DNA of 64,000 nt, from the NCBI RefSeq assembly GCF_022829345.1, contig NZ_JAKSXV010000044.1, positions 29,880-93,879 on the forward strand, given 5' to 3'. Position 1 is the first letter of the stretch. The number at the start of each line of letters is the position of its first letter. This stretch comes from Methylobacterium sp. J-090 (GTDB lineage: Bacteria > Pseudomonadota > Alphaproteobacteria > Rhizobiales > Beijerinckiaceae). The position numbers and the translations under genes are program-made. The notes below the pieces were generated by a model. The model made no database searches. It was given only the letters and a program-made list of their open reading frames with translations, and had not been told where the DNA came from. Shown piece by piece: positions 28,442-37,188 of the stretch.

Positions 28442-28530
28442 CGGCGGCGCGGACCCAGGCGAAAGACGCACGTGAACGCGACGCGACACCCCCACCGCCC
28501 GCGACTCGGCCCTCCACCGGCGGCCCGGCG

Positions 28531-29940
28531 GTGATCGCGCGCCACACCCTGACCTATGTCGGCTCGCGCGGGGTGGCGGCCGCCCTCAACATGGCGTCGC
28601 TCGCGGTCTTCACCCGGCTCGCCCCGGCGGAGGCGTATGGCGGCTACCTGCTGATCCTGTCCTGGGCCCTGGTCCTCTACGGCGCCACCTGCCAGTGGCC
28701 GAAATTCTCGTTCTTCGCCCTCTACGACGAGGCCCGCGCGCCCGATCAGGTCGGTACGGTTGTGCGCCTGCTCGGGGCGATGATCGGGCTCGCCGCCCTG
28801 GGCGCCGCCCTCGGCGCCTGGCTCGGGATCGTCGCGCCCGCCGCCGCCGCCGCCATCGTGGCGGCGGTCCTCGGCATGATGGTGTTCGAGGGGGCCTGCG
28901 AGATCGCCCGCACCCGTCTCGAAGTCGGCGCGGTCGCCTCCGCCATCGTCCTGCGCGCCGTCCTCGTCCTCGTCCTCGGCAGCGGCGTCCTCCTCTTCAC
29001 CGGGCACGCCGTCGATCTGCTGCTCGCGACGGCGCTGGCCAACGTGCTGGCGGCCCTGCCCCCGCTCGTGGCCCTCGGATCCCTCCTGCGCGGGCGCGGC
29101 AGCTGGGCGGAGGCCCGTCGCCTCGTCGCCTATGGCTGGCCCCTGGTCCTGTCCTTCGCCGCCGCGGCCCTGGCCCAGACCATCGACCGCCTCATCATCG
29201 GCCAGAGCGTCGGCGTGGCCGAACTCGGCGCCTACGGGGCCTTCTCGGACTTCCTGCGCCAGAGCTTCGTCGTGTTCGGCGACAGCATCGCGCTCGCCCT
29301 CGTCTCCATCGCCAAGCGCGAGGCCCGGGAGGGCGGGATGGCGGCCGCCCGACCCGTCCTCGAAGGGGCGGCCCGCCTGATGGCTCTCATCGCGGCCTTC
29401 GGGGCTGTGTTCTTCCTCGCCTTCGACGATCTCGTCGTCGCCGTGCTGCTCGGGCCCGACTACCGGGCCGCCGCCCTCGGCGTGGCGCCCCTGCTCGTGG
29501 CCGCCAGCGTCTTCCTGATGCTGCGTTCGTACTATTTCGGGCAGATCATCTACTTCTCGGCGTCGAGCCGCCTCGATGCCGTCGCCTCCGTCACCCTCCT
29601 CGTCGCCATCAGCGGCCTCTCGGCCGTGCTGATCCCGCCCTACGGCATCACCGGGGCGGCCATCGCCGTGGTCCTCGGACAGGCGCTGGCCTGCCTCGTC
29701 TTCGTCTTCGGCGACCGCACGGGCCTGCGCATGCCGGTGCCCTGGCGCGATGTCGCGACCATCGGAGCCACCGCCCTCGCCTGCCGGATCGCCATCGCGT
29801 GGCTCGAGGCTTCGGGCGCCGGCCGGACGGCGCCGGCCGTCGCCCTCGAACTCGCCCTCCTCGGGCTCGGCGCCGTCGCCATGGCGTGGCGGTTCAACAT
29901 CCTGGGGCTCGCCGACCTGCTCCGGCGGCGCGCCGCCTGA
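28531..29940 (+). CDS. Wzx-like polysaccharide flippase (MOP superfamily)
   Basis: About 469 residues from GTG 28531, with roughly twelve hydrophobic segments and the pattern of lipopolysaccharide/oligosaccharide flippases ([20 protein letters not shown] at the N-terminus). Such proteins move undecaprenyl-linked sugar units across the inner membrane. An upstream ATG at 28369 is in frame but would translate the 14-base repeats and a Pro-rich tail, so the GTG is preferred, though its ribosome-binding site is weak. Directly followed, with a one-base overlap, by a FemAB/GNAT-like gene. Fits an exopolysaccharide or glycolipid export role together with the upstream ACP-ligase-decarboxylase set. Confidence 0.85.
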   Translation: MIARHTLTYVGSRGVAAALNMASLAVFTRLAPAEAYGGYLLILSWALVLYGATCQWPKFSFFALYDEARAPDQVGTVVRLLGAMIGLAALGAALGAWLGIVAPAAAAAIVAAVLGMMVFEGACEIARTRLEVGAVASAIVLRAVLVLVLGSGVLLFTGHAVDLLLATALANVLAALPPLVALGSLLRGRGSWAEARRLVAYGWPLVLSFAAAALAQTIDRLIIGQSVGVAELGAYGAFSDFLRQSFVVFGDSIALALVSIAKREAREGGMAAARPVLEGAARLMALIAAFGAVFFLAFDDLVVAVLLGPDYRAAALGVAPLLVAASVFLMLRSYYFGQIIYFSASSRLDAVASVTLLVAISGLSAVLIPPYGITGAAIAVVLGQALACLVFVFGDRTGLRMPVPWRDVATIGATALACRIAIAWLEASGAGRTAPAVALELALLGLGAVAMAWRFNILGLADLLRRRAA

Positions 29941-31163
29941 TGCGCGTGCCCGGTCACGGCCCCGCGGTGCGACTGGCCGACGGACGCGTCGCCGCCCTGC
30001 GCCCCCTCGATCCGGCCGCCCCGTGGCTCCCGGCCTGGCGGGCCCTGAGCCGGCGGCCCTTCGTCGAGAACCTGTTCTACGATCCCGATTTCGCCCTGGC
30101 GGCGCTCGACGCTTTCGGGGACGGGGTGGAGGTCCTCCTCGTCGGCGACCGCCCGCCGGAGGAGCCGGGCCTGCGCCTCGTCGCCGTGTGGCCGTGCCGG
30201 CGCCGACGCGGGCGCTGGGGTCTACCCTTGCGCCTCACCATGGGCTGGATGCACGGCTTCGGCGTCTTCGGCGTTCCCCTGCTCGATCCGGATGCGCCGG
30301 ACCGCGCCCTCGACGGCCTCCTGCGTGGGGCCGGCCGCCTCGCCGGTCCCCGCCTGATGCTGACCTACGTCCCGATGGAAGGTCCCTTCGCGGACCTCCT
30401 GGCCCGGTCCTGCCGGAGCCATGGCCTCGCCCGCGCGGAGTTCTGGGCGCATGCCCGTGCGGTCCTCGACCTGTCGGACCGCACGGGCCCCGAGCGCGCC
30501 GCCTATCTCGACCACCTGTCGTCCCGCCGCCGACGGCGCCTGCGCCAGTCGGCCGAGCGTCTCGCGCCCCTGGACTTCGAGACAATCCGCGATCCCGCCG
30601 TTCTTCGCGCCGCCCTCGACGACTACATCGCCCTCGAAGGCATCGGCTGGAAGGGCCGGGCCGGCACCGCCATCGGCGATACCCCCGGGGAGATCGCGTT
30701 GTTGCATGCCTCCGTGGCCGCCTTCGGCGCGCGGGGACGGGTGCGGATCGACCGCCTGCGTCGCGATGGGACGACCCTGGCGAGCGCGGTGACCTTCGTC
30801 ACCGGCAAGCGGGCGTGGTGCGTGAAGATCTCGTTCCTCGAGGCGGAGGCCCGCGACTCCCCCGGGGCGCAGCTCGTCCATCAGATGACGCGGAGCCTGA
30901 TCGCGGACACCGCCCTGAGCGGTGCCGATTCCTGCGCCCCCCCGGATTTCCGCCTCGCCGAGACGTTCTGGGCCGAACGGATGCCGCTCGCGCACGTCCT
31001 CGTCGCAGCGCCGGGCGGCGACCGCCTGTTTGGTCTCGCGAGACGGCTCGAAGGCCTGCGCGCCCGGGTGAGCCGCATGCTCGCCCGACGGACCTGGGCC
31101 CGGGGCCGCACGGGCGCCCGCGCGGCCGGGGCGCCGGATGCCCCTACCAGCCGAAGCGACTGA
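29940..31163 (+). CDS. FemAB/GNAT-like N-acyltransferase
   Basis: A 407-residue protein whose ATG overlaps the flippase stop by one base (TGATG). The central part (YLDHLSSRRRRRLRQSAERL...ALEGIGWKGRAGTAIGD...VRIDRLRRDGTTLASAVTFV) matches the Acetyltransf_6/FemAB-like GNAT fold found in cellulose- and exopolysaccharide-associated acyltransferases. The K-IS-F-E-AEARDSPGAQL region is the typical cofactor/donor-binding segment. The C-terminal tail is Arg-rich. It probably adds an acyl or aminoacyl group to the exported glycan precursor. Overlaps the convergent small-protein gene by 20 bases. Confidence 0.78.
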   Translation: MRVPGHGPAVRLADGRVAALRPLDPAAPWLPAWRALSRRPFVENLFYDPDFALAALDAFGDGVEVLLVGDRPPEEPGLRLVAVWPCRRRRGRWGLPLRLTMGWMHGFGVFGVPLLDPDAPDRALDGLLRGAGRLAGPRLMLTYVPMEGPFADLLARSCRSHGLARAEFWAHARAVLDLSDRTGPERAAYLDHLSSRRRRRLRQSAERLAPLDFETIRDPAVLRAALDDYIALEGIGWKGRAGTAIGDTPGEIALLHASVAAFGARGRVRIDRLRRDGTTLASAVTFVTGKRAWCVKISFLEAEARDSPGAQLVHQMTRSLIADTALSGADSCAPPDFRLAETFWAERMPLAHVLVAAPGGDRLFGLARRLEGLRARVSRMLARRTWARGRTGARAAGAPDAPTSRSD

Positions 31164-31497
31164 TCCGCGCCTGAGCGGCCGCGACGGCCTCGGGATCGCG
31201 GCCGAGGGCGGCGATGCGCTGCGACAGGTCGTGGCAGGTCGCGCAGAACGGGAGGCTCGCGAGCACGAGGCCCTGCCGCGAGCGGGTGACCGAGCCGATC
31301 AGGCAGGCGATGGGCAGCTCCGAATCGGGCAACCCGAGGCAATCGCCGCGCGGACTTCCGAAGAGCGGCCGGTTCGGCCAATCGAGGACGATCACCGTGC
31401 CGCCGCGGCGGTCGGGGGCGGGCGGCAGGCTGTAGCTGCGCACGAACAGGGCCGCGAAGGCCGCGACCAGGACCGGAACGAGCAGAAGGCGCGCCAT
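31144..31497 (-). CDS. Small exported protein with a CXXCH motif
   Basis: A 117-residue protein with an N-terminal signal or anchor (MARLLLVPVLVAAFAALFV). The mature region contains GDCLGLPDSELPIAC and then C85-A-T-C88-H89, the form of a c-type haem attachment site, although no clear cytochrome fold or distal Met is evident. Probably conserved among Methylobacterium; no family recognised. Starts 7 bases after the stop of the 97-residue gene upstream on the same strand, so the two form a unit. Its 3' end overlaps the convergent acyltransferase. Confidence 0.65.
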   Translation of the reverse strand: MARLLLVPVLVAAFAALFVRSYSLPPAPDRRGGTVIVLDWPNRPLFGSPRGDCLGLPDSELPIACLIGSVTRSRQGLVLASLPFCATCHDLSQRIAALGRDPEAVAAAQARISRFGW

Positions 31498-31504
31498 GAT
31501 CGCT

Positions 31505-31798
31505 TCAGGCCGGCTCGTCGAAGCGGCTTCGCCGGAACACCTCGGTGCCGGCCCCGTCGATGACCCGCACGGCTTCGGCCGGCCCCCCGCCGCGCTGCGG
31601 CGCGCGCGCCCGGGCGAACAGGCCCAAGGCCCGTTCCATGGCCGCCTCCAGGCTGCCGACCCGGACGGAGAGGCGCTGGCGCACGGGGTCCTCGCCGGGT
31701 TCGTCGGGCCCGAGGATCTCGATGTGGAAGGTTTCGCGTGGGGTCAAGGGCGAGGCGGCTCCGGCCTTATCGATGGGGCGATCGCTGACATAGGGCAT
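31505..31798 (-). CDS. Hypothetical 97-residue protein
   Basis: Begins MPYVSDRPIDKAGAAS and contains TFHIEILGPDEPGEDPVRQRLSVRVGSLEAAMERALGLF, predicted beta strand followed by helix, and a C-terminal AVRVIDGAGTEVF strand. No transmembrane segment or known domain recognised. First gene of a two-gene unit with the CXXCH protein. The start at 31798 is the only Met that keeps a compact protein; a longer open frame runs antisense through sseA's leader and is not supported. Confidence 0.6.
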   Translation of the reverse strand: MPYVSDRPIDKAGAASPLTPRETFHIEILGPDEPGEDPVRQRLSVRVGSLEAAMERALGLFARARAPQRGGGPAEAVRVIDGAGTEVFRRSRFDEPA

Positions 31799-31934
31799 CG
31801 GCGGCGGCGGGGCGCGCGAAAGACGCGTTTTCGCCAACGCCGTCCGGCTCCACCACCGCCGCCCGACCGATGCAAGCCCGCCGGAGGATGCAACATCCGC
31901 CGGGATATGGTTCAGTGGCACCTCCCTCACGCGC

Positions 31935-32795
31935 ATGGAATCCAGCATCATGGCGACGACGCCTTTCGTGACCGTGGATTGGCTGAAAGCCCGGATCGAG
32001 GCCCCCGATCTCGTCGTCCTCGACGGCTCCTGGTACCTGCCGGCGCAGGGGCGCGACGCGGCGGCCGAGTACCGGGCCGGGCACATCCCCGGGGCCGTCC
32101 GCTTCGACATCGACGCCATGAGCGACGAGACCTCGGGCCTGCCGCACATGCTGCCGCGCCCGGAGGTCTTCGCCTCGCGGATGCGGGCGCTCGGCATCGG
32201 CGATGGGGCGCACATCGTGGTCTATGACGGGATGGGCCTGTTCTCGGCGCCGCGGGTGCGCTGGATGCTGCAGGTGTTCGGTGTGCGCGACGTGGTGCTG
32301 CTGGAGGGCGGGTTCCCGGCCTGGGTCGCGGCGGGAGGCGCGATCGAGGACGGCGAGGGCCGGCCGCGCGAGCGCCGCCACTTCACCGCCCGCCTCGACC
32401 ACGGCGCGGTGGCGGACGCGCAAGACATTGCCCGCGCGCTCGAATCCGGCTCGGCCCAGGTGGTCGACGCCCGCTCCGGCCCGCGCTTTCGCGGCGAGGA
32501 GGCGGAGCCGCGCCCCGGCGTGCGCCCGGGCCACATGCCGGGGGCCCTGAACGTCCATTACGCGGCGCTGCAGACCGGCGGCCGGCTGAAGGACCCCGAC
32601 GCCCTGAAGGCGGTGTTCGCCGAGAACGGCGTCGATCCGGACCGGCCGGTGGTGACCACCTGCGGGTCGGGGGTCACCGCCGCCATCGTCTCGCTCGCTC
32701 TGGAGACCCTCGGCCGCCCGCCGCGCGCCCTCTACGACGGCTCGTGGTCGGAATGGGGAGCGGACCCGGCGCGACCCGTCGCCACCGGCGCATGA
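31935..32795 (+). CDS. sseA: 3-mercaptopyruvate sulfurtransferase / rhodanese
   Basis: A 286-residue tandem rhodanese. N-terminal inactive domain (VVLDGSWYLPAQGRDAAAEY, GHIPGAVRFDID) and C-terminal catalytic domain with loop CGSGVTA carrying the nucleophilic cysteine. The CG[S/T]GVTA loop is typical of mercaptopyruvate rather than thiosulfate specificity. Start may be 31935 or Met 31950; neither has a strong ribosome-binding site. It provides sulfane sulfur in cysteine catabolism and cyanide detoxification. ureD follows 31 bases downstream on the same strand. Confidence 0.92.
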   Translation: MESSIMATTPFVTVDWLKARIEAPDLVVLDGSWYLPAQGRDAAAEYRAGHIPGAVRFDIDAMSDETSGLPHMLPRPEVFASRMRALGIGDGAHIVVYDGMGLFSAPRVRWMLQVFGVRDVVLLEGGFPAWVAAGGAIEDGEGRPRERRHFTARLDHGAVADAQDIARALESGSAQVVDARSGPRFRGEEAEPRPGVRPGHMPGALNVHYAALQTGGRLKDPDALKAVFAENGVDPDRPVVTTCGSGVTAAIVSLALETLGRPPRALYDGSWSEWGADPARPVATGA

Positions 32796-32826
32796 GCCGC
32801 CGCGCCGCGCCGTTCCACGCCCCGTC

Positions 32827-33666
32827 GTGACGCCCGCCGACCGTCCCACCCCGCCCGCGCGCCAGCGCTCGGACGGGCGCGTTCACCTGCGCGTCGGACG
32901 GATGGGGTCCGACACCCGAATCCTCGACATCGCCGAATCCGGCCCCTTGCGCGTCCGCCTTCCGCGCGGGCCGGCGGGGCCGTGCGAGGCGGTGCTCCTG
33001 AACAGCGCCGGCGGCATCGCCTGCGGCGACCGGTTCACCGTGTCCGTCGCCGTGGGGGCGGGCGCCGGCCTCGTGCTCACCACCACGGCGGCGGAGAAGA
33101 TCTATCGCTCCGACGGGCCCAGCACGGGGATCGAGACCCGGGTCGAGGTGGCGGCCGGCGGCCACCTCGCATTCCTGCCGCAGGAGACGATCCTGTTCGA
33201 CGGGGCCAGCCTCCGGCGCAGCCTCACCGTCGATCTCGCGGGGGATGCGGGGCTGCTGGCCTTCGAGGCTGTGACCTTCGGGCGGGTGGCGCGGGGCGAG
33301 CGGATCCGCGACGGGCGCTTCCACGACACGTGGCGGATCCGCCGCGACGGGCGCCTCGTCTACGCCGATTCGGTGCGGCTCGACGGGGCGATCGCGGACG
33401 CCCTGGCGCGGGCGGCCATCGGCGGCGATGCCCGGGCGATGGCGACGCTCATCGACGTGTCGCCGGGGGCGGAGGGCCGCCTCGAAACCATGCGGGCCCT
33501 GCTCGAAGCGGGTGCGCGGGACGGCGTCGGGGCGGCGGCGAGCGCCTGGAACGGCCACCTCGTGGTGCGCTTCCTCGGGGCGGACCCGGCGGCCCTGCGG
33601 GCGCTGGCCCAGCACGTCCTCGTCGGCTACCGGGGCGTGCCCCTCCCCCGGGTGTGGCAGAGTTGA
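32827..33666 (+). CDS. ureD: Urease accessory protein UreD
   Basis: A 279-residue UreD/UreH from GTG 32827. Landmarks: LRVRLPRGPAGPCEAVLLNSAGGIACGDR, TTTAAEKIYRS, LAFLPQETILFDGA and the C-terminal WNGHLVVRFLG...RGVPLPRVWQ. UreD scaffolds UreF and UreG for nickel insertion into urease. No ureABC or other accessory gene follows; the next gene is convergent. Normally it is the first gene of the urease operon, so here it is split from its partners or is a relic. The frame is intact, which favours function. Confidence 0.9.
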   Translation: MTPADRPTPPARQRSDGRVHLRVGRMGSDTRILDIAESGPLRVRLPRGPAGPCEAVLLNSAGGIACGDRFTVSVAVGAGAGLVLTTTAAEKIYRSDGPSTGIETRVEVAAGGHLAFLPQETILFDGASLRRSLTVDLAGDAGLLAFEAVTFGRVARGERIRDGRFHDTWRIRRDGRLVYADSVRLDGAIADALARAAIGGDARAMATLIDVSPGAEGRLETMRALLEAGARDGVGAAASAWNGHLVVRFLGADPAALRALAQHVLVGYRGVPLPRVWQS

Positions 33667-33698
33667 ACCCACGGGGCGCCGCTTCCCCGCGGTGACGG

Positions 33699-34202
33699 TC
33701 AGGGATAGCGCTCCCAGAGGAGCGTGAGGACACTCATCTTCCCGTCAACGTTGAATCTGAACGGCGGGGTTTTGAGGGTCAGCGTCCTGCCGTCGTACTC
33801 CACGTCCCTGACTTGGGATGTCCCCGACCAGACCTCGTTCCACGACGTATCGATGTCGTGGGTCACCTTGTTTCCATCGATCCGATACGTGCCCGCGTAA
33901 GCGAAGAACGTCTTGTGCAGATGAACGCGATCCTCATCGCTCATCTTGTCGTTGGCGACCGGCTTCGTGCGCCCTTCGAAGGCGCAGATGACCATCATTC
34001 GCCCGTCCTTGCCGTAGGTGAGCCAGCCAGTGGGCCGAGGGCCACCATAGGCCTCGATCACCTCATTCGATTCGACGAGCTTTCGCGTCGCTGCGGCAAG
34101 TCTCCAGGTGCCGGAGATATCCTGTGGCTCGAGCGCAAACGCAGATGTCGCGCCGAAGCAGGCGGCAAGGGTGCAGATGATCCTCACGGGAGTCTCCCCC
34201 AT
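33699..34202 (-). CDS. Secreted lipocalin-like domain protein
   Basis: A 167-residue protein with a signal peptide (MGETPVRIICTLAACFGATSAFA) and the Lipocalin_5 pattern: ISGTWRLAAATRKLVESNEV, YGGPRPTGWLTYGKDGRMMVI, HLHKTFFAYAGTYRIDGNKVTHDIDTSWN. A small beta-barrel with unknown ligand. Base composition is somewhat lower in GC than its neighbours, hinting at later acquisition. Ends 32 bases from the convergent ureD. A terminator of the next gene upstream separates it from gltI. Confidence 0.82.
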   Translation of the reverse strand: MGETPVRIICTLAACFGATSAFALEPQDISGTWRLAAATRKLVESNEVIEAYGGPRPTGWLTYGKDGRMMVICAFEGRTKPVANDKMSDEDRVHLHKTFFAYAGTYRIDGNKVTHDIDTSWNEVWSGTSQVRDVEYDGRTLTLKTPPFRFNVDGKMSVLTLLWERYP

Positions 34203-34283
34203 CGTCGATTCGCCGGCGGCGATCCGCGCAAGGATACGCCCGGTCTTCGCAGTTCGCGCCCATCGATTCGTCGGTCGACCATG

Positions 34284-34313
34284 AAAAAGGGGCCCCGGCA
34301 TCGCCGGAACCCC
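34284..34313 (-). terminator. Rho-independent terminator of the gltI-like gene
   Basis: Read on the minus strand: GGGGTTCCGGC / GCCGGGGCCCC stem with one mismatch, ATG loop, followed by a run of five T, about 30 bases after the gltI-like stop. Confidence 0.8.
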
Positions 34314-34342
34314 ATTTCCACACGCTTCGACGCGAGATCGGC

Positions 34343-35272
34343 TCAGTAGGCGGCCGGATCGGGGCTGTCGCTCGGGTTGGCGAAGGCCTTCACCATGGCC
34401 TCGCTCATGGGCAGGTTCAGGTTGATGCCGCGCGGCGGGATCGGCTTGGTGAACCAAGTGTCGTAGAGCGCCTTGCCCTCGGGGCTCTTGTAGAGCTTGG
34501 CCGTGGCCGCATCGACCACCGCCTTGAACGGCGCGTCGTCCTTGCGCAGCATGATGCCGTAGGGCTCGGGCTTCGACAGGGCCTCGCTCGAGATGGTGTA
34601 GGCGCCCGGCTCCTTCGAGCTGGCGGCGAGCGAGGCGAGGAGCACGTCGTCCATCACGAAGGCGACGGCGCGGCCGGTCTCGACCATGAGGAACGCCTCG
34701 GCGTGGTCCTTGGCCGGCAGGATGGTCAGGCCGAGGTTGCGGGCCGTGTTGATCTCATTGATCTGGCGGATGTTGGTGGTGCCCGAGGTCGAGACCACGG
34801 TCTTGCCCTTCAGATCGTCGATCTTGTCGAGCTTGGCCGTCTTCTTCGAGACGAAGCGGGTGGCCGTGAGGAAGTGGGTGTTGGTGAAGGTGGCCTGCTT
34901 CTGGCGGTCGGGGTTGTTCGTCGTCGAGCCGCACTCGAGGTCGATGGTCCCGTTGGCGATGAGCGGGATGCGGGTCGCCGAGGTGACCGGGTTCAGCTTC
35001 ACTTCGAGGTTCGGCAGCTTGAGGTGGACCTTCACCGCCTCGGCGACCTTCTTGCAGATCTCGAAGGCGTAGCCGACGGGCTTCTGGTCGTTGTCGAGGT
35101 AGGAGAACGGCACCGACGCGTCGCGGTAGCCGATGGTGATCCCGTTGGTTTCCTTGATCTTCTTCAGGGTCCCGGTCAGGTCCTCCGCCCGGGCGATGCC
35201 CGTGGCTGTGGCCGAGACCGCAAGGGCGATGAACGCCGCCGTGACGGCGGATCTTGAATGGCGCGAACGCAT
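34343..35272 (-). CDS. gltI: Glutamate/aspartate-type ABC transporter substrate-binding protein
   Basis: A 309-residue periplasmic protein with a signal peptide (MRSRHSRSAVTAAFIALAVS to about residue 29). It follows E. coli GltI closely: TIGYRDASVPFSYLDNDQKPVGYAFE, TIDLECGSTTNNPDRQKQA, VVSTSGTTN, AKDHAEAFLMVETGRAVAFV and KPIPPRGINLNLPMSEAM. It should bind acidic amino acids for import. No permease or ATPase gene is adjacent, so it must share components encoded elsewhere. The start at 35272 has GGGAG upstream; a longer frame starting at 35320 spoils the signal peptide. Confidence 0.92.
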   Translation of the reverse strand: MRSRHSRSAVTAAFIALAVSATATGIARAEDLTGTLKKIKETNGITIGYRDASVPFSYLDNDQKPVGYAFEICKKVAEAVKVHLKLPNLEVKLNPVTSATRIPLIANGTIDLECGSTTNNPDRQKQATFTNTHFLTATRFVSKKTAKLDKIDDLKGKTVVSTSGTTNIRQINEINTARNLGLTILPAKDHAEAFLMVETGRAVAFVMDDVLLASLAASSKEPGAYTISSEALSKPEPYGIMLRKDDAPFKAVVDAATAKLYKSPEGKALYDTWFTKPIPPRGINLNLPMSEAMVKAFANPSDSPDPAAY

Positions 35273-35463
35273 TGGCAGGCTGACTCCCGGGGGGCGATCG
35301 CCGCGACGGCCATCGCTCAAGGCACATATAGCAAGTTAGCGACGGCCATCGCCGACGCAATCGGTGTTTTCCACGCATCGCGAGGAATGCGTACCGTTCC
35401 GTTCGCAACGGACGTGCCGTTTGGACCCGAACGTCACGGCGATTTGCTGAGGGCGTCGAACGC

Positions 35464-35490
35464 AAAAAGGCCCGGCTTCGCAGCCGGGCC
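35464..35490 (-). terminator. Rho-independent terminator of the porin gene
   Basis: Perfect stem GGCCCGGCT / AGCCGGGCC, read on the minus strand followed by TTTTT, about 75 bases downstream of the porin stop. Confidence 0.88.
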
Positions 35491-35562
35491 AGTCTACAGA
35501 TCTCGAAAACATCGGTGTCTCGAACGGTCGGATGTCGCAACGACACCCGACCGGATGGCGAC

Positions 35563-37188
35563 TTAGAAGTCGCGCTGGACGCGCATGCGGACCTGATAGG
35601 TGTCCGCGGAGGTCACGGTGCGAACAGCGGCTCCGGCATTCACCTGAGCGGCGGTGGTCAGGCCATTGTTGTACTGATCGATGACGCGGCCGTTCTGCAG
35701 ACCGACCTTGGTGTAGAAGCCCTCGACACCGATATCGAGGTCCTTCACCGGCGACCAGATCAGGCTGCTGCCGACGACGAACTGGTAGGTGTCGCGAAGC
35801 GTCGGGCTGAGGGCGAACGAGCGGGTGCCCGGCGCGCCGACGAAGTTGCTCGACGAGGTGTTTCCGGCGAACGCAGAACCGGCATAGGCGGCGGCGTTGG
35901 CTTCGCGAGCACCCCTGGCGAAGGCCATCTCGCCGTAGCTGCCGAACACGGCCGAACGCCACTCAGGCGACCAGTAGTGGAGGAACGAAGCCACCGCGGT
36001 GAAGCTGCGGTTCAGCTCGATCTTGCCGGTGAGCGGGTTGAGGGTCGCATCGGCCTGGAAGGGGTCGAATGCGGCGGCGCTGATGGTGCTGACGCGGGAT
36101 GCGTAGCTGCCGTTGTACGAGGAGAAGCCGGTGTAGAGCGTCGCGCCCTCGCCATAGGCGCCCTGCAGGTACAGGGTGTCGCCGGGGGCGATGAACGGCA
36201 TGTTGATCTTCACGCCGCCCTGGACGGCCCAGCCGTAATCGCTCGTTGCACCGGCGGTGGCGCCGACGATGTTCGCGGCGTAGCCGTTGTTGATGCCGAC
36301 GAGCGTCGGGGAGCCGATGACGTTGCTGGTGTTCAGCTCCTTGACCGCGGCGGAGAGCTGGGCGGAACCCCAGGCGGCATCGTAGCGCAGGACACCGACG
36401 AAGTCGGGCATGCGGTTGCGCTGGGAGACATCGACGGTGCCGAAGGTCGGAACGCCGAGGGCGTTCGTCGAGATCAGGACGCGGGACTGGGCGCCGACGG
36501 TCGTCGATTCCTGCGAGTTGATCGTGTTGCGACGGAAGCTGGGATCTTCCAGCGAGACCGTGGCCGAGAAGCCGCCGTCACCGAGCTTGGTCGTGTAGGC
36601 GAGCAGGTTGGTGGAGGCGAGGTCGGAGCCGCCGGTGGCGCCGCTGATTTCGAAGTCGTGGGCGTAGAAGTCGAAGAACGACGAGGCGCGACCGGCGGTG
36701 AGGCCGGCGAACTGAATGAACGCCTTCTCGGTGCTCACGAACTGCTGGACGCGTCCGCTCTGGTCCTGCCCCTGGGCGCCGAAGGCGTTGCCGATGCGCT
36801 CCTGGGTGCCCGAGCGGAGACCGCCGACGGCGCCGGTGCGGGAGGCGAATTCGAGGCGGGTGAAGGCGCGCAGGGTGCCGTAGGCGGTCTGCGTGCGGGC
36901 ATCGACGTTGATTCGGGCGAGGCCGCGATATCCAGTCGTGTCACCGGCGTTGCCCAGGCTGCTGCGTGCGTTGCTGGGCTGGAAACCGATCTCGAGGCGC
37001 GCGCGGCCGGACAGACGGATGCAGGTATCGGTGCCGGGAATGTAGAAGAAGCCGGCGCCGTAGGCGGAGCAGACGCGGACGTATTCGATGGGGGCGGCCT
37101 TCTTGACCGGGAGGTCGGCTGCCTGTGCTCCAGCGACGGCCGCAAATCCTGCGGCAGAGGCGAGAAGCGAGCTCTTCAAGAGCTTCAT
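35563..37188 (-). CDS. Outer-membrane porin, Porin_2 family
   Basis: A 541-residue Porin_2 (alphaproteobacterial RopA/Omp type). Signal peptide MKLLKSSLLASAAGFAAVAG...A, then the conserved mature start DLPVKKAAPIEYVRVC and the constriction-loop cysteines (SAYGAGFFYIPGTDTCIRLSG). Alternating strands continue to a C-terminal phenylalanine (RMRVQRDF), the outer-membrane assembly signal. Forms a general diffusion channel. The start at 37188 is chosen over one 4 codons upstream because GGAGA lies at the right distance. Monocistronic, with its own terminator and a large upstream spacer. Confidence 0.94.
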   Translation of the reverse strand: MKLLKSSLLASAAGFAAVAGAQAADLPVKKAAPIEYVRVCSAYGAGFFYIPGTDTCIRLSGRARLEIGFQPSNARSSLGNAGDTTGYRGLARINVDARTQTAYGTLRAFTRLEFASRTGAVGGLRSGTQERIGNAFGAQGQDQSGRVQQFVSTEKAFIQFAGLTAGRASSFFDFYAHDFEISGATGGSDLASTNLLAYTTKLGDGGFSATVSLEDPSFRRNTINSQESTTVGAQSRVLISTNALGVPTFGTVDVSQRNRMPDFVGVLRYDAAWGSAQLSAAVKELNTSNVIGSPTLVGINNGYAANIVGATAGATSDYGWAVQGGVKINMPFIAPGDTLYLQGAYGEGATLYTGFSSYNGSYASRVSTISAAAFDPFQADATLNPLTGKIELNRSFTAVASFLHYWSPEWRSAVFGSYGEMAFARGAREANAAAYAGSAFAGNTSSSNFVGAPGTRSFALSPTLRDTYQFVVGSSLIWSPVKDLDIGVEGFYTKVGLQNGRVIDQYNNGLTTAAQVNAGAAVRTVTSADTYQVRMRVQRDF

